The notes: generated by a model not told the origin, from the sequence alone. A stretch of DNA of 64,000 nucleotides from Chitinophaga niabensis (GCA_017849435.1 JAFIGY010000009.1:800608-864607), one strand, 5' to 3'; positions 10,401 through 19,346 are shown, counted from the stretch's first letter. Made by a program: numbers and translations.

Positions 10401-10658
10401 ACTACGCAGAGCATTTTTGACGGCACTTTTGTGAAACTCCGCGAAGTGACCGCAGGGTATACGATTCCTTTTGCGAAAACATCGGCGGTACGCCAGCTGC
10501 GTGTATCCGCTTATGGCCGTAATCTATGGAACATCTACCAGGCTACCCGTTTTGTGGATCCGGAGCTGACCAACAGCGGCGGTAACATCCAGGGAGTAGA
10601 AGGCGGTAACCTGCCGGTGCCGGTTACTTTTGGTGTGAACGTACAGGTGAAATTCTGA
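7473..10658 (+). CDS. SusC/RagA family TonB-linked outer membrane protein
   Basis: A 1061-residue TonB-dependent outer membrane importer. It has a signal peptide (about 1-21), a carboxypeptidase-regulatory-like domain (about 24-100, ISGKVTGENNQPLPGVSVYIKG), the family motif LQEVVVTALGI, then the plug (ALSGKVAGLQV..., LRGINSISGNNQPLFVIDG, AALYGSRAANGVI) and a 22-strand type barrel. SusC works with the SusD lipoprotein encoded 14 bases downstream to import oligosaccharides, peptides or other large nutrients. No glycoside hydrolase, peptidase, sigma/anti-sigma pair or hybrid regulator is adjacent, so the substrate cannot be inferred. Confidence 0.96.
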   Translation: MRNMYQLTLLLLLANLTLYAQSRKISGKVTGENNQPLPGVSVYIKGTGTGTATAADGSYSLQVPDTATLLTFSQIGLETKAVLIGGQTIINVSLHAADKQLQEVVVTALGISRSKKALGYAVQEVQSAELQTRPTNALGALSGKVAGLQVITSGGNMGGSSRVLLRGINSISGNNQPLFVIDGITIDNADLNTKSTVNGSAGKDVGNMIQDLNPDDIENVSVLKGPSAAALYGSRAANGVIVITTKKGRAGKMYDVTINSGIELERITRLPKRQKLYGGGKSNTFQEAVINGQTYKLVDYGMDESWGPKLDGTPVLHWYNLDPEYADDYLKPAPWAYPKHDVTSFFRTGVAATNNIAISGGGENQTFRLSYTNRTVQGTVPNSSLQRNTINFSGSSRFSKLLATANFNYVKNSSTGRPWTGASNRNIMLEAFQWGQVQVDYDKLRVYKRPDGTPRAWNRNSWENTTAGKATKYIDNPYWSAYESYLEENRDRFYGNIGLSYDVNSWLQLSSKVNADIYNYQYQDRIAVFSRSQSNYTEYSNTFNEFNYEFLASANKRWKEFSLTAYAGGNIMNQKRRISNAATQGGLIIPGYYNLKNANSVLNESNWYHKSIYSLFSSVSLGYKNFLYLDGTLRNDWSSTLPLDKNSFAYPSVSTSIILSELAPFRQADWLNFLKLRLGWAQVGNDTDPYQLQQAYEATQAFNGNPGYKLPSVLANRNLKPEITSSWETGITVKALKNRVGLDVTYYNNNSRNQIINIPVSTALGYESKFINAGKINNKGVEVNLNVVPVTNQNFNWDVNLNWSRNINRVVRLTEGVTSFPLTDPSGSLVNLVAREGASYGQLLGYDFVYDKDGNKVINANGTYVRTEQLRSIGSVLPDWQFGIQQRFTYKRFDAGVLVDGRVGGKFFSQTYKVGMQAGILEPTAANGIRENGLKLDGVNGDITFKADGSYTVTNTKANTTRVSAYDWAYGFSNGPTTQSIFDGTFVKLREVTAGYTIPFAKTSAVRQLRVSAYGRNLWNIYQATRFVDPELTNSGGNIQGVEGGNLPVPVTFGVNVQVKF

Positions 10659-10672
10659 TAAAACGAAGCAAC

Positions 10673-12211
10673 ATGAAAAAGCAACTTATTTTAATATATA
10701 CGGTAACGTTAGCAGGGGCCCTTTCGCTGGTGTCCTGCAGCAACAAGAAATTTGAGGCGATCAATACCGATCCCAATCGCCCCAAAGAAGTATCCACCAC
10801 CACTATCATTTCTGCTGCACAGAAACAGCTGATGGATAACATCCGTGGTTCCGCAGGCAGCCTGAGAAGTTCCATGCTGTTTGCGCAGTATTTCTCCGAG
10901 AACCAGTATACCAACGAATCCCGGTACGACCTGCCGCGGGCGAACTCGGATATTTACTGGGACAATGTTTACAAGGCACTGAACAACCTGGAGCAGATCA
11001 TCCGCCTGAACACAGACCCCGCCACGAAAGCGAAAGTGACCGCAGGCGTAGGGCCGAATGAGAACCAGATCGCGATCGCGCGTATCCTGAAAGTTTACGC
11101 TTTCCTTTCTCTCACGGATGCTTTCGGCAATATTCCCTACAGCTCTTACGGCAATAATGATCCGGACTTCCAGGCGTTGAAACTCAATCCCGAGATATTG
11201 AAGCCGAAATACGCTTCCCAGGAGAAGATCTATACTGATCTGCTGAAAGAACTGAAGGAAGCAGCCGCCCAGCTGGTTCTCAGTGCCAATACCTTCGGCA
11301 ACTTTGACGGTATTTACAAAGGCAAACCTGATCAATGGAAGAAATTCGCGAATTCCCTCCGCCTCCGCATTGCGATGCGTATCCGTGCAAAGGCGCCACA
11401 GCCGGCTAACACGAATATCCAGGAAGCTATTGCCGGTGGCCTGATTTCCGGTAACGAGGAGAATGCTGCGCTGAAATATGAAACGAAAGCGCCTAACGAA
11501 GCGCCTTTGTACCGCGCTACGGTGACGGAGAACCGCCGGGACTTTTCCGTATCGCATGTGCTGATTAATGTGCTGAAGGGGGAACTGGGACCGGTGACGG
11601 TGATGGATCCGCGGTTGAAGATCTATGCCCGTCCGAATAACAAAGGCGCGTATGTGGGCCAGCCTTACGGATTGTTACCCAGCCTTGCTTCTATTCTGAA
11701 GGCAGAAGATATTAGTCTGCCCGGCACCCTTGTGAATGCAGCGGACTTCAGCGAAACGCTGATGGAATACGCAGAAGTGAAATTCCTGCTGGCGGAATAC
11801 AAGAACTGGGACCAGGATGAGTATATCGCAGGGGTGAGGGCGTCCCTGCAAAAGTGGGGTGTGGACAAGGTTTCAGAAGATAACTACATAAAGGCGCTGC
11901 CGGCTGCCACGCAGGAAACTGTGCTCTCTCAGAAATATCTTGCGTTGTATATGCAGGGAAATGAAGCCTGGGCAGAGATCAGGAGAACAGGGTATCCCAA
12001 ATTCCTTGTAAAACCGGGAGATGTAGTGTGGCCTGATGCGCCGGTGACAGATTCCGAGCAGAAGAAATTCATCCTGCTGGCAGGGAAAGGATTACCGAAG
12101 CGCGTGTACTATCCCCAGAAAGAACAGGCCGTGAACCTGGAGAACTTTCAACAGGCGTTGGGAGAGCAGGGGAACGATGATATTGATACGAAAGTGTGGT
12201 GGAATAAGTAA
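10673..12211 (+). CDS. SusD/RagB family nutrient-binding lipoprotein
   Basis: A 512-residue surface lipoprotein. The lipobox SLVSC places the lipidated Cys at about 22. The alpha-helical TPR-like SusD fold is suggested by segments such as SSMLFAQYFSENQYTNESRYDLPRA, IARILKVYAFLSLTDAFGNIPYS and the C-terminal QKYLALYMQGNEAWAEIRRTGYP. This is closest to the SusD/RagB-like group found with small TonB systems lacking hydrolases. It captures the ligand over the SusC channel. It is the second gene of a two-gene operon closed by a terminator. Confidence 0.95.
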   Translation: MKKQLILIYTVTLAGALSLVSCSNKKFEAINTDPNRPKEVSTTTIISAAQKQLMDNIRGSAGSLRSSMLFAQYFSENQYTNESRYDLPRANSDIYWDNVYKALNNLEQIIRLNTDPATKAKVTAGVGPNENQIAIARILKVYAFLSLTDAFGNIPYSSYGNNDPDFQALKLNPEILKPKYASQEKIYTDLLKELKEAAAQLVLSANTFGNFDGIYKGKPDQWKKFANSLRLRIAMRIRAKAPQPANTNIQEAIAGGLISGNEENAALKYETKAPNEAPLYRATVTENRRDFSVSHVLINVLKGELGPVTVMDPRLKIYARPNNKGAYVGQPYGLLPSLASILKAEDISLPGTLVNAADFSETLMEYAEVKFLLAEYKNWDQDEYIAGVRASLQKWGVDKVSEDNYIKALPAATQETVLSQKYLALYMQGNEAWAEIRRTGYPKFLVKPGDVVWPDAPVTDSEQKKFILLAGKGLPKRVYYPQKEQAVNLENFQQALGEQGNDDIDTKVWWNK

Positions 12212-12220
12212 TGAAAGCGA

Positions 12221-12252
12221 GAAGGTCCCGGTACACACCGGGACCTTCTTTT
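12221..12252 (+). terminator. intrinsic terminator of the SusC/SusD operon
   Basis: GAAGGTCCCGGT (12221-12232) pairs perfectly with ACCGGGACCTTC (12237-12248) around ACAC, then TTTTATT. It may also stop the convergent phosphatase transcript. Confidence 0.9.
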
Positions 12253-12253
12253 A

Positions 12254-12907
12254 TTAGAGTTGTGTCAAATATTGCTCATTGAAATCCAGCAGGGAATCCA
12301 GCTGCAGATCCGCCAGTCCGAACCGTTTATCGTTCCGTTTATGCGGTTCCGGTACTACCACCACTTTCATTCGCGCTGCCTTCGCCGCTATCATGCCGGT
12401 CACGGAGTCCTCAAAGGCCAGGCATTCGAGCGGACTGCTGTTCAGTTCCTGTGCGCAGGCCAGGTAAACGGCGGGGTGCGGTTTGCCATGAGGTTCAAAC
12501 TCTGCAGATATTACGGCGTGAAAGGCTTCCCGGATGTGCAGGTGATCCAATACCGCGTCAATCAGGCGCATGGGAGAGGAGGAGGCGAGGCCTGTTTTGA
12601 AATTGTGTTGCCGGAAGAATTCAAGGATGTAGGAAAGCCCTTCCATCGCCTGTCCGTTCCGCAGGATGTGGGCGGTTACATTTTCTATGATCTCTTCTGT
12701 TACCTGTTCCGCGCTCTTGGCGTTCCATTTAAAGTAATTGTGCCAATAACTCACCACTTCCTTCGTTCTCAGGCCTGTAGTGTGGGATGTGAGCTCGGGG
12801 GTGAGCTCCACACCTACGGACGCGAACACTTCCCGCATCGCGAGGCCCCAAAGCGGCTCGGAGTCGATCAGCAGGCCGTCCATATCAAATATCACCGTAT
12901 TGATCAT
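12254..12907 (-). CDS. hxpB: HAD superfamily phosphatase, HxpB (YniC)-like
   Basis: A 217-residue cytoplasmic sugar-phosphate phosphatase or beta-phosphoglucomutase-type HAD enzyme. Motif I is FDMDGLLIDSEPLW (nucleophile Asp9, acid Asp11), motif II is LASSSP, the motif III lysine is in GKPHPAVYL, and motif IV is FEDSVTGMIAAKAARM. The whole pattern follows E. coli HxpB, a hexitol/2-deoxyglucose phosphatase. The frame is open up to 13015, but a -7 promoter element at 12932-12925 lies inside that extension, so the start at 12907 is preferred. Confidence 0.88.
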   Translation of the reverse strand: MINTVIFDMDGLLIDSEPLWGLAMREVFASVGVELTPELTSHTTGLRTKEVVSYWHNYFKWNAKSAEQVTEEIIENVTAHILRNGQAMEGLSYILEFFRQHNFKTGLASSSPMRLIDAVLDHLHIREAFHAVISAEFEPHGKPHPAVYLACAQELNSSPLECLAFEDSVTGMIAAKAARMKVVVVPEPHKRNDKRFGLADLQLDSLLDFNEQYLTQL

Positions 12908-12924
12908 AAGTCTGTTTTGCGCCG

Positions 12925-12932
12925 CAAAGGTA
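12925..12932 (-). promoter_or_regulatory. -7 promoter element for the HxpB-like gene
   Basis: Minus-strand TACCTTTG matches TAnnTTTG and lies 17 bases before the chosen ATG at 12907. Confidence 0.5.
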
Positions 12933-13064
12933 AGGAAATCAGCCAGATAACGCTGCCGCAGCTGCAGCGTGCGACGCAACGGCGGCCTGACAGCAGTACT
13001 GCAGCCGGGCCCCACCCTTTAGAAATTTTCTAATTTATCCCCCTGTTTTTTTTCAAAAAAAGTT

Positions 13065-13094
13065 TTGTGATTATTGATCCGGTCTCTATCTTTG
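13065..13094 (+). promoter_or_regulatory. promoter of the sulfite reductase / siroheme operon
   Basis: TTG at 13065-13067 and TATCTTTG at 13087-13094 with 19 bases between them. Transcription would begin near 13101, 20 bases before the leader peptide ATG and about 218 bases before the sulfite reductase ATG. Confidence 0.75.
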
Positions 13095-13120
13095 TATTAC
13101 TCTACAAATTCTATAGGAAT

Positions 13121-13186
13121 ATGGGTTATAAAGTATCGATGATGATGAACATGTGTATGTGCTGTTGGGAACACTCAACAGACTAG
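13121..13186 (+). CDS. Cys/Met-rich leader peptide, probable sulfur sensor
   Basis: A 21-codon reading frame (ATG 13121, TAG 13184) placed between the operon promoter and a terminator. It contains six Met and three Cys, most within the stretch MMMNMCMCCW, with the Cys codons at 13154, 13160 and 13163. Such density of sulfur amino acids in front of sulfite reductase is the mark of an attenuation leader that reads the supply of charged Cys-tRNA or Met-tRNA. The stop codon is followed directly by GGAGG (13186-13190), which can pair with the left arm of the terminator. A shorter form could start at one of the ATGs at 13139-13145. The function is inferred; the frame and composition are seen. Confidence 0.65.
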   Translation: MGYKVSMMMNMCMCCWEHSTD

Positions 13187-13190
13187 GAGG
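13185..13190 (+). promoter_or_regulatory. AGGAGG at the leader stop codon: candidate antiterminator arm or Shine-Dalgarno
   Basis: The TAG stop overlaps AGGAGG. GGAGG (13186-13190) is complementary to CCTCC (13235-13239), the left arm of the terminator, so the pairings exclude each other. It also lies 10 bases before an ATG at 13201 that opens a 58-codon frame (13201-13377) with five Cys, overlapping the sulfite reductase start out of frame. Confidence 0.45.
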
Positions 13191-13231
13191 ATTTCTACAT
13201 ATGAAATATCTGTTTTCAGAATCATACTGCG

Positions 13232-13265
13232 AGGCCTCCGACTTGAAACGGGGGTTTTGTTTTTT
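13232..13265 (+). terminator. candidate attenuator terminator in the sulfite reductase leader
   Basis: CCTCCG (13235-13240) pairs with CGGGGG (13249-13254, one T-G wobble) around an 8-base loop, extendable by wobble pairs, followed by TTTTGTTTTTT (13255-13265). An alternative fold pairs AGGCCT (13232-13237) with AGGCCT (13266-13271) and would break it. Lying inside the leader and not at a gene end, it is best read as an attenuator. Confidence 0.6.
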
Positions 13266-13318
13266 AGGCCTGTGCCACAAGTTATGCATACCAATTAATC
13301 ACGAGCAATTCAATTATC

Positions 13319-15433
13319 ATGCAAAGTTTCAGAACCGAACTGGAAAATCCGATCGTAGAAAGAGACATCATTGAACTGGAACAAAAGATCAGGCTGTTCC
13401 GGGAAGGCAAGATGCCGGAAGAGAAATTCCGCAGCCTCCGCCTGGCCAGGGGCGTTTACGGCCAGCGCCAGCAAGGCGTGCAGATGGTGCGCATCAAACT
13501 GCCTTATGGTAAAATGACTTTGCAGCAATGGAAACGTATTGCCGATATCTCCGACGAATATTCCACCGGTAACCTCCACCTCACCACCCGACAGGATATA
13601 CAGATCCACTTCGTATCCCTTGACAGGACGCCTGAGCTCTGGTCTAAACTGGAACTGGACGATATCACGCTCCGCGAAGCCTGTGGTAATACGGTACGCA
13701 ACATCACGGCATCCGATAAGGCCGGCATTGATCCGGAAGAGCCGTTCGATATTACGCCGTATGCGGATGCAGCCTTCCGTTATTTCCTCCGGAACCCGGT
13801 CTGCCAGGACATGGGCCGCAAGTTCAAGATCGCTTTTTCTTCCAGCGACCGGGATACGGCTTTTGCCTTTATGCATGACCTGGGCGTGATCCCCAAGCTG
13901 CGGATCGTGGACGGGAAGGAAGTGCGTGGCTTTAAAGTGCTGGTAGGCGGTGGTCTTGGTGCACAACCATACCTCGCTAAAACGGCTTTTGAGTTCCTGG
14001 AAGCGGATCAGCTGATCCCTTATATTGAAAGCGTGCTCCGCGTGTTTGACCGGTATGGTGAAAGAGCGAGCCGCCATAAAGCCCGTATGAAGTTCCTCAT
14101 CCAGAAGATCGGGATGGAAGAATTTGAACGCCTCGTGAAAGAAGAATATAAAGCGCTCAAAAATAAAACCTATACGGTAGACTACGCCGCCTGGCAGGAG
14201 CCCGAACCTCCGGCCGCGAATGCAGCCTTGCCGGTCTTCACCATCCAGAACCCTCAACGCTTTGAGGCCTGGAGGAAAACAAATGTCTTCGAACAAAAAC
14301 AGAAAGGTTTCTTTGGCGCATACATCCGCGTTCCGCTGGGCAACATCAGCTCCGTGGCATCCCGCAGCCTGCTGGAAAAGCTCCGGCTGGTGATAGCGGA
14401 CGATGTACGCGTGACCGTGAACCAGGGTCTGCTGTTGAAATATATACATCCGGAAAGCCTGCCGTACATTTTCAGCCTGCTGGAAGCGGAAAAGCTGGAC
14501 GCGCCCGGGTTTGACAGCATCGCGGATATTACAGCCTGTCCGGGTACGGATACCTGCAACCTCGGTATCTCCAGCAGCACCGGCATTGCCGCGGCACTGG
14601 AAAGCGTGATCCACGACGAGTTCCCTGACCTTATTTACAATAACGACATCAAAATAAAGATCAGCGGCTGTATGAACTCCTGCGGCCAGCACGGTCTTGC
14701 ACATATCGGTTTCCACGGCTCTTCCCTGAAGAGCGGCGGGAAAGTGCTCCCGGCCCTGCAGGTATTGCTCGGCGGCGGCGTACTGAACGATGGCGCAGGC
14801 CGCGTTGCAGACAAAGTGCTGAAAGTGCCCAGTCGCCGTGGTCCGGATGTATTGCGCACCCTGCTCTACGACTATGAAGCCAATGCGCAAAAAGGAGAAT
14901 TGTTCAATGACTATTACGACCGGCAAGGGGAAAAATACTTTTACGAACTGCTGAAACCTCTGGCGGACCTCAGCTCCATCAGGAATGATGATTTCATAGA
15001 CTGGGGGCAGGCGGAATCTTTCTCCACCGCCATTGGCGTGGGCGAGTGCGCCAGCGTGATCATTGACCTGATCGCTACGCTGCTGTTTGAAGCGGAAGAG
15101 AAACTGGACTGGGCAACCCGCTCCTTTGCGGAGAATGCCTGGGCAGACGGGATCTATCACGCTTACTCCTGTTTCATTCAAACAGCGAAATCGCTGCTGC
15201 TGGATGAGAACGTGAGCTGTAACACCCAGCACGGGATCATCAGCGATTTCGACAAGCATTTTGTGGAAACCGGTCGCTTCCAGGTAGACAACTTCCGCAA
15301 CCTGGTGCTGCAGATTAATCAGCACGAACCTACGGAAAGCTTTGCCAAACAATATTTTCAGCAGGCAAAAGCATTTTATGACAAGGCGCAGCAATACCGG
15401 ACGGAAAAGCTGGACGCTAACGTAAACGCATAA
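13319..15433 (+). CDS. assimilatory sulfite reductase (siroheme / [4Fe-4S]) with C-terminal HEPN-like extension
   Basis: A 704-residue member of the sulfite/nitrite reductase family, which reduces sulfite to sulfide (or nitrite to ammonia) by six electrons. Two ferredoxin-like half-domains and two catalytic half-domains are visible. The first catalytic half has TGNLHLTTRQDIQIH; the second has the cluster/siroheme cysteines Cys407-X5-Cys413 (CPGTDTCNLG) and Cys451-X3-Cys455 (SGCMNSCGQH). About 150 residues after the family core (about 545-704) form an all-helical extension that I read as HEPN-like and that classic CysI lacks. Operon partners cobA and siroheme synthase supply the cofactor. A Cys/Met leader upstream points to sulfite over nitrite as substrate. 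Confidence 0.9.
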   Translation: MQSFRTELENPIVERDIIELEQKIRLFREGKMPEEKFRSLRLARGVYGQRQQGVQMVRIKLPYGKMTLQQWKRIADISDEYSTGNLHLTTRQDIQIHFVSLDRTPELWSKLELDDITLREACGNTVRNITASDKAGIDPEEPFDITPYADAAFRYFLRNPVCQDMGRKFKIAFSSSDRDTAFAFMHDLGVIPKLRIVDGKEVRGFKVLVGGGLGAQPYLAKTAFEFLEADQLIPYIESVLRVFDRYGERASRHKARMKFLIQKIGMEEFERLVKEEYKALKNKTYTVDYAAWQEPEPPAANAALPVFTIQNPQRFEAWRKTNVFEQKQKGFFGAYIRVPLGNISSVASRSLLEKLRLVIADDVRVTVNQGLLLKYIHPESLPYIFSLLEAEKLDAPGFDSIADITACPGTDTCNLGISSSTGIAAALESVIHDEFPDLIYNNDIKIKISGCMNSCGQHGLAHIGFHGSSLKSGGKVLPALQVLLGGGVLNDGAGRVADKVLKVPSRRGPDVLRTLLYDYEANAQKGELFNDYYDRQGEKYFYELLKPLADLSSIRNDDFIDWGQAESFSTAIGVGECASVIIDLIATLLFEAEEKLDWATRSFAENAWADGIYHAYSCFIQTAKSLLLDENVSCNTQHGIISDFDKHFVETGRFQVDNFRNLVLQINQHEPTESFAKQYFQQAKAFYDKAQQYRTEKLDANVNA

Positions 15434-15461
15434 ACGATATCAATTTTTAAACTGTACGATC

Positions 15462-16238
15462 ATGCAAACAATACAACCGAAAGTGACGCTGGTAGGCGCG
15501 GGTCCTGGTGACCCGGAACTGATCACTGTAAAAGGTCTGAAGGCAATTCAGAACGCCCGGGTGATCCTGTACGATGCTTTGTCCAACAACGAACTGCTGG
15601 AATATGCACCGCAGAACTGTCTCAAACGCTTTGTAGGCAAACGGGCCGGTATGCATGTTTACACCCAGGCGGAGATCAACCGCATGATCGTGCAATATGC
15701 GCTGACCTATGGCAGCGTGGTGCGCCTGAAAGGCGGTGATTCCTTTGTGTTCGGCCGCGGGCAGGAAGAGCTGGCCGCTGCGCAGCAATATGGAATTGAA
15801 ACGGAAGTGATCCCGGGGGTGAGCAGCGCCATTTCCGTACCGGGGGTGAATAAGATCCCGGTGACGGCGCGCAATGTAAGTGAAGGGTTTTGGGTGATCA
15901 CCGGCACTACGCAGGACGGTAAATTGTCCCGCGATCTGGAATTCGCCATCCAGGCGGATACCACCGTAGTGATTCTGATGGGTATGAGCAAGCTCGATGA
16001 GATTGCTGCCATATACGCCCGGTTGGGTAAAGGTCAGGTGCCGGCGGCTATCATCCAGAACGGTACCCTTCCTACCCAGAAGATCGGCGTGGGCGTGGCC
16101 TCCGAGCTGGGGAACTTTGCGCGGGAACAGGACCTTCGCAACCCCGCTATCATTGTGATCGGCGAGGTGGTACGCTTCCACGAAGCGTTCCAGAATCTGC
16201 AATCCAAACTGGCAGAAGATTATAAACTGGCGGTATAG
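15462..16238 (+). CDS. cobA: uroporphyrinogen-III C-methyltransferase
   Basis: A 258-residue SAM-dependent enzyme that methylates uroporphyrinogen III at C2 and C7 to give precorrin-2, the first step to siroheme. The family signatures are VTLVGAGPGDPELITVKGL near the N-terminus, VVRLKGGDSFVFGRGQEEL at about 86-104, and VIPGVSSAISVPGVNKIPVT. Length is normal for a stand-alone SumT/CobA. It lies 28 bases after sulfite reductase and 18 before the siroheme synthase gene, so siroheme is made together with the enzyme that needs it. Confidence 0.96.
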   Translation: MQTIQPKVTLVGAGPGDPELITVKGLKAIQNARVILYDALSNNELLEYAPQNCLKRFVGKRAGMHVYTQAEINRMIVQYALTYGSVVRLKGGDSFVFGRGQEELAAAQQYGIETEVIPGVSSAISVPGVNKIPVTARNVSEGFWVITGTTQDGKLSRDLEFAIQADTTVVILMGMSKLDEIAAIYARLGKGQVPAAIIQNGTLPTQKIGVGVASELGNFAREQDLRNPAIIVIGEVVRFHEAFQNLQSKLAEDYKLAV

Positions 16239-16256
16239 CCGTAAACGAGGTGCGAT

Positions 16257-16841
16257 ATGGCGGAAAATCATTTATTCCCGGTGTTCTTTAAACTGGACCA
16301 GTTGCAGGTACTGGTGGTAGGTGGTGGAAACGTGGGCTGCGAGAAGGTGAACGCCATTCTGCAGAACAGTCCGGCCGCAAGGGTCACCGTTGTGGCTACC
16401 TGGTTTTCCCCCGAGCTGGAAACCCTCGCCTCCGGTTTTCCGAATGTAACGCTCGTGCAGAAAGCCTTTTCCTGCGGCGATCTGTTCGGGAAAGACCTGG
16501 TGATTGCGGCCACGGCTGACAAAGAGCTGAATGCCTGCATCTGGGAAAAGGCCAAAGCGAGCAAAGTATTGATCAATGTGGCGGATACCCCCGGGCTCTG
16601 CGATTTTTACCTCGGTTCCGTAGTACAGAAAGGCAGTTTGAAGATCGCTATTTCCACCAACGGTAAATCACCTACCATTGCCAAGCGCCTGAAAGAAGTG
16701 TTGAATGAGGTAGTGCCGGATACGCTGGAGCAGGTATTGCAGCATTTGCATGTGATCCGGGACAGGCTGAAGGGAGATTTTGCGGAAAAAGTGAAGAAGC
16801 TGAATGATCTGACGAGCGTGCTGGTAGGGAAGGAGCGATAA
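16257..16841 (+). CDS. precorrin-2 dehydrogenase / sirohydrochlorin ferrochelatase (siroheme synthase, Met8/CysG-N type)
   Basis: A 194-residue protein for the last two steps of siroheme synthesis: NAD-dependent oxidation of precorrin-2 and iron insertion. The N-terminal Rossmann motif VLVVGGGNVGCEKV is clear, followed by VIAATADKELN, with a catalytic-type Asp in VADTPGLCDFYLGSVVQKG. The small helical C-terminal part carries AISTNGKSPTIAKRLKE. It is the third gene of the sulfite reductase operon and is followed by a terminator. Confidence 0.93.
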   Translation: MAENHLFPVFFKLDQLQVLVVGGGNVGCEKVNAILQNSPAARVTVVATWFSPELETLASGFPNVTLVQKAFSCGDLFGKDLVIAATADKELNACIWEKAKASKVLINVADTPGLCDFYLGSVVQKGSLKIAISTNGKSPTIAKRLKEVLNEVVPDTLEQVLQHLHVIRDRLKGDFAEKVKKLNDLTSVLVGKER

Positions 16842-16868
16842 AGAAAGACAGATCGGGCCAATAAAAGT

Positions 16869-16908
16869 AAAAGGGTGAGCGGAATGCCGTTCACCCTTTT
16901 GTTTTTTT
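16869..16908. terminator. bidirectional intrinsic terminator
   Basis: AAAAGGGTGAGCGG (16869-16882) pairs with CCGTTCACCCTTTT (16887-16900; one G-T pair), then GTTTTTTT. It closes the siroheme operon and lies next to the stop of the convergent thioesterase. Confidence 0.9.
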
Positions 16909-16912
16909 ATCA

Positions 16913-17440
16913 TCAGCCCTGCTGCTCGTAGAACAAGGCTTTTAATTCTCCTGCATCGGCCGGTTTCATTTTACCGCCGAGGATGAGTCGCAGCTGGCGG
17001 CGGCGCAGCGCGCCTTCGTACAATTTCTTCTCTTCTTCGGATTCCGCCACGATCTGTGGAACGGGCCTGGCTTTACCGTTGGGGTCCAGGGCCACGAAGG
17101 TCATAAAGGCTTCGTTGGATTTGTAACGGTATTGTAATACGGGATCTTCACCCCAAACCTTCATATGCACTTCCATGGAAGTATTGAACGCCCGGGTCAC
17201 CTGGGCTTCGATGTGCACCACATTTCCCAGTTTGATAGGGGTTTCAAAGGAGATATTATCAACAGAAGCCGTCACAACCGGGGCCGCACAGTGTTTCATA
17301 CAGGCCAGTGCAGCGGCGATGTCCATCCAGTACATCAGGCGGCCACCCATGAGATTGCCGAAGGTATTGGTATCGTTGGGGAGTACCAGCTCCGTCATTA
17401 CCACGAGGGATTCTCCGGCCTTTTTTGGCGTCAAGGTCAT
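16913..17440 (-). CDS. hotdog-fold acyl-CoA thioesterase
   Basis: A 175-residue acyl-CoA hydrolase of the YciA/BACH type. The family motif NDTNTFGNLMGGRLMYWMD carries the catalytic Asn/Asp and the GG turn, and VTASVDNISFETPIKLGNVVHIEAQV forms the central strands. It would release free fatty acids from CoA in the cytoplasm. The open frame reaches 17530, but a -7 promoter element at 17469-17462 lies within that extension, and MTLTPKK at 17440 is the natural start. Confidence 0.9.
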   Translation of the reverse strand: MTLTPKKAGESLVVMTELVLPNDTNTFGNLMGGRLMYWMDIAAALACMKHCAAPVVTASVDNISFETPIKLGNVVHIEAQVTRAFNTSMEVHMKVWGEDPVLQYRYKSNEAFMTFVALDPNGKARPVPQIVAESEEEKKLYEGALRRRQLRLILGGKMKPADAGELKALFYEQQG

Positions 17441-17461
17441 ATCGTAATGTATTTCAGGTCG

Positions 17462-17469
17462 CAAAATTA
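17462..17469 (-). promoter_or_regulatory. -7 promoter element for the thioesterase gene
   Basis: Minus-strand TAATTTTG matches TAnnTTTG, 22 bases before the ATG at 17440. Confidence 0.45.
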
Positions 17470-17562
17470 CGGGAATGCGGGGACAATTCCCGGAGAATGT
17501 CCCGAGAGGGCCTGTGGTCAAGGGTTTCAAAAGGGGAAGAAAGTGCTGCCGGAAAAAATGGC

Positions 17563-17592
17563 TTGGGAGCGAGGCAAATTTGTGTAACTTTG
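17563..17592 (+). promoter_or_regulatory. promoter of pyrG
   Basis: TTG (17563-17565), 19 bases, then TAACTTTG (17585-17592). This leaves a leader of about 90 bases before the pyrG ATG at 17691; no clear secondary structure was found in it. Confidence 0.65.
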
Positions 17593-17597
17593 CATGA

Positions 17598-19346
<1,749 letters not shown>

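Noticed and set aside
12908-13015. N-terminal extension of the HxpB-like phosphatase
   Set aside because: A -7 promoter element lies inside it, and the family starts at the HAD motif.
13121-13318. SAM or cobalamin riboswitch upstream of sulfite reductase
   Set aside because: No conserved core of those classes was seen, while a translated Cys/Met leader and terminator explain the region better.
13310-15394. 694-codon open frame on the minus strand opposite sulfite reductase
   Set aside because: Its residues are low in protein-like motifs and it mirrors a clear siroheme enzyme; such antisense frames come from the codon bias of the real gene.
17441-17530. 30-residue extension of the acyl-CoA thioesterase
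   Set aside because: Overlaps a likely promoter, and the added residues are unlike the family.
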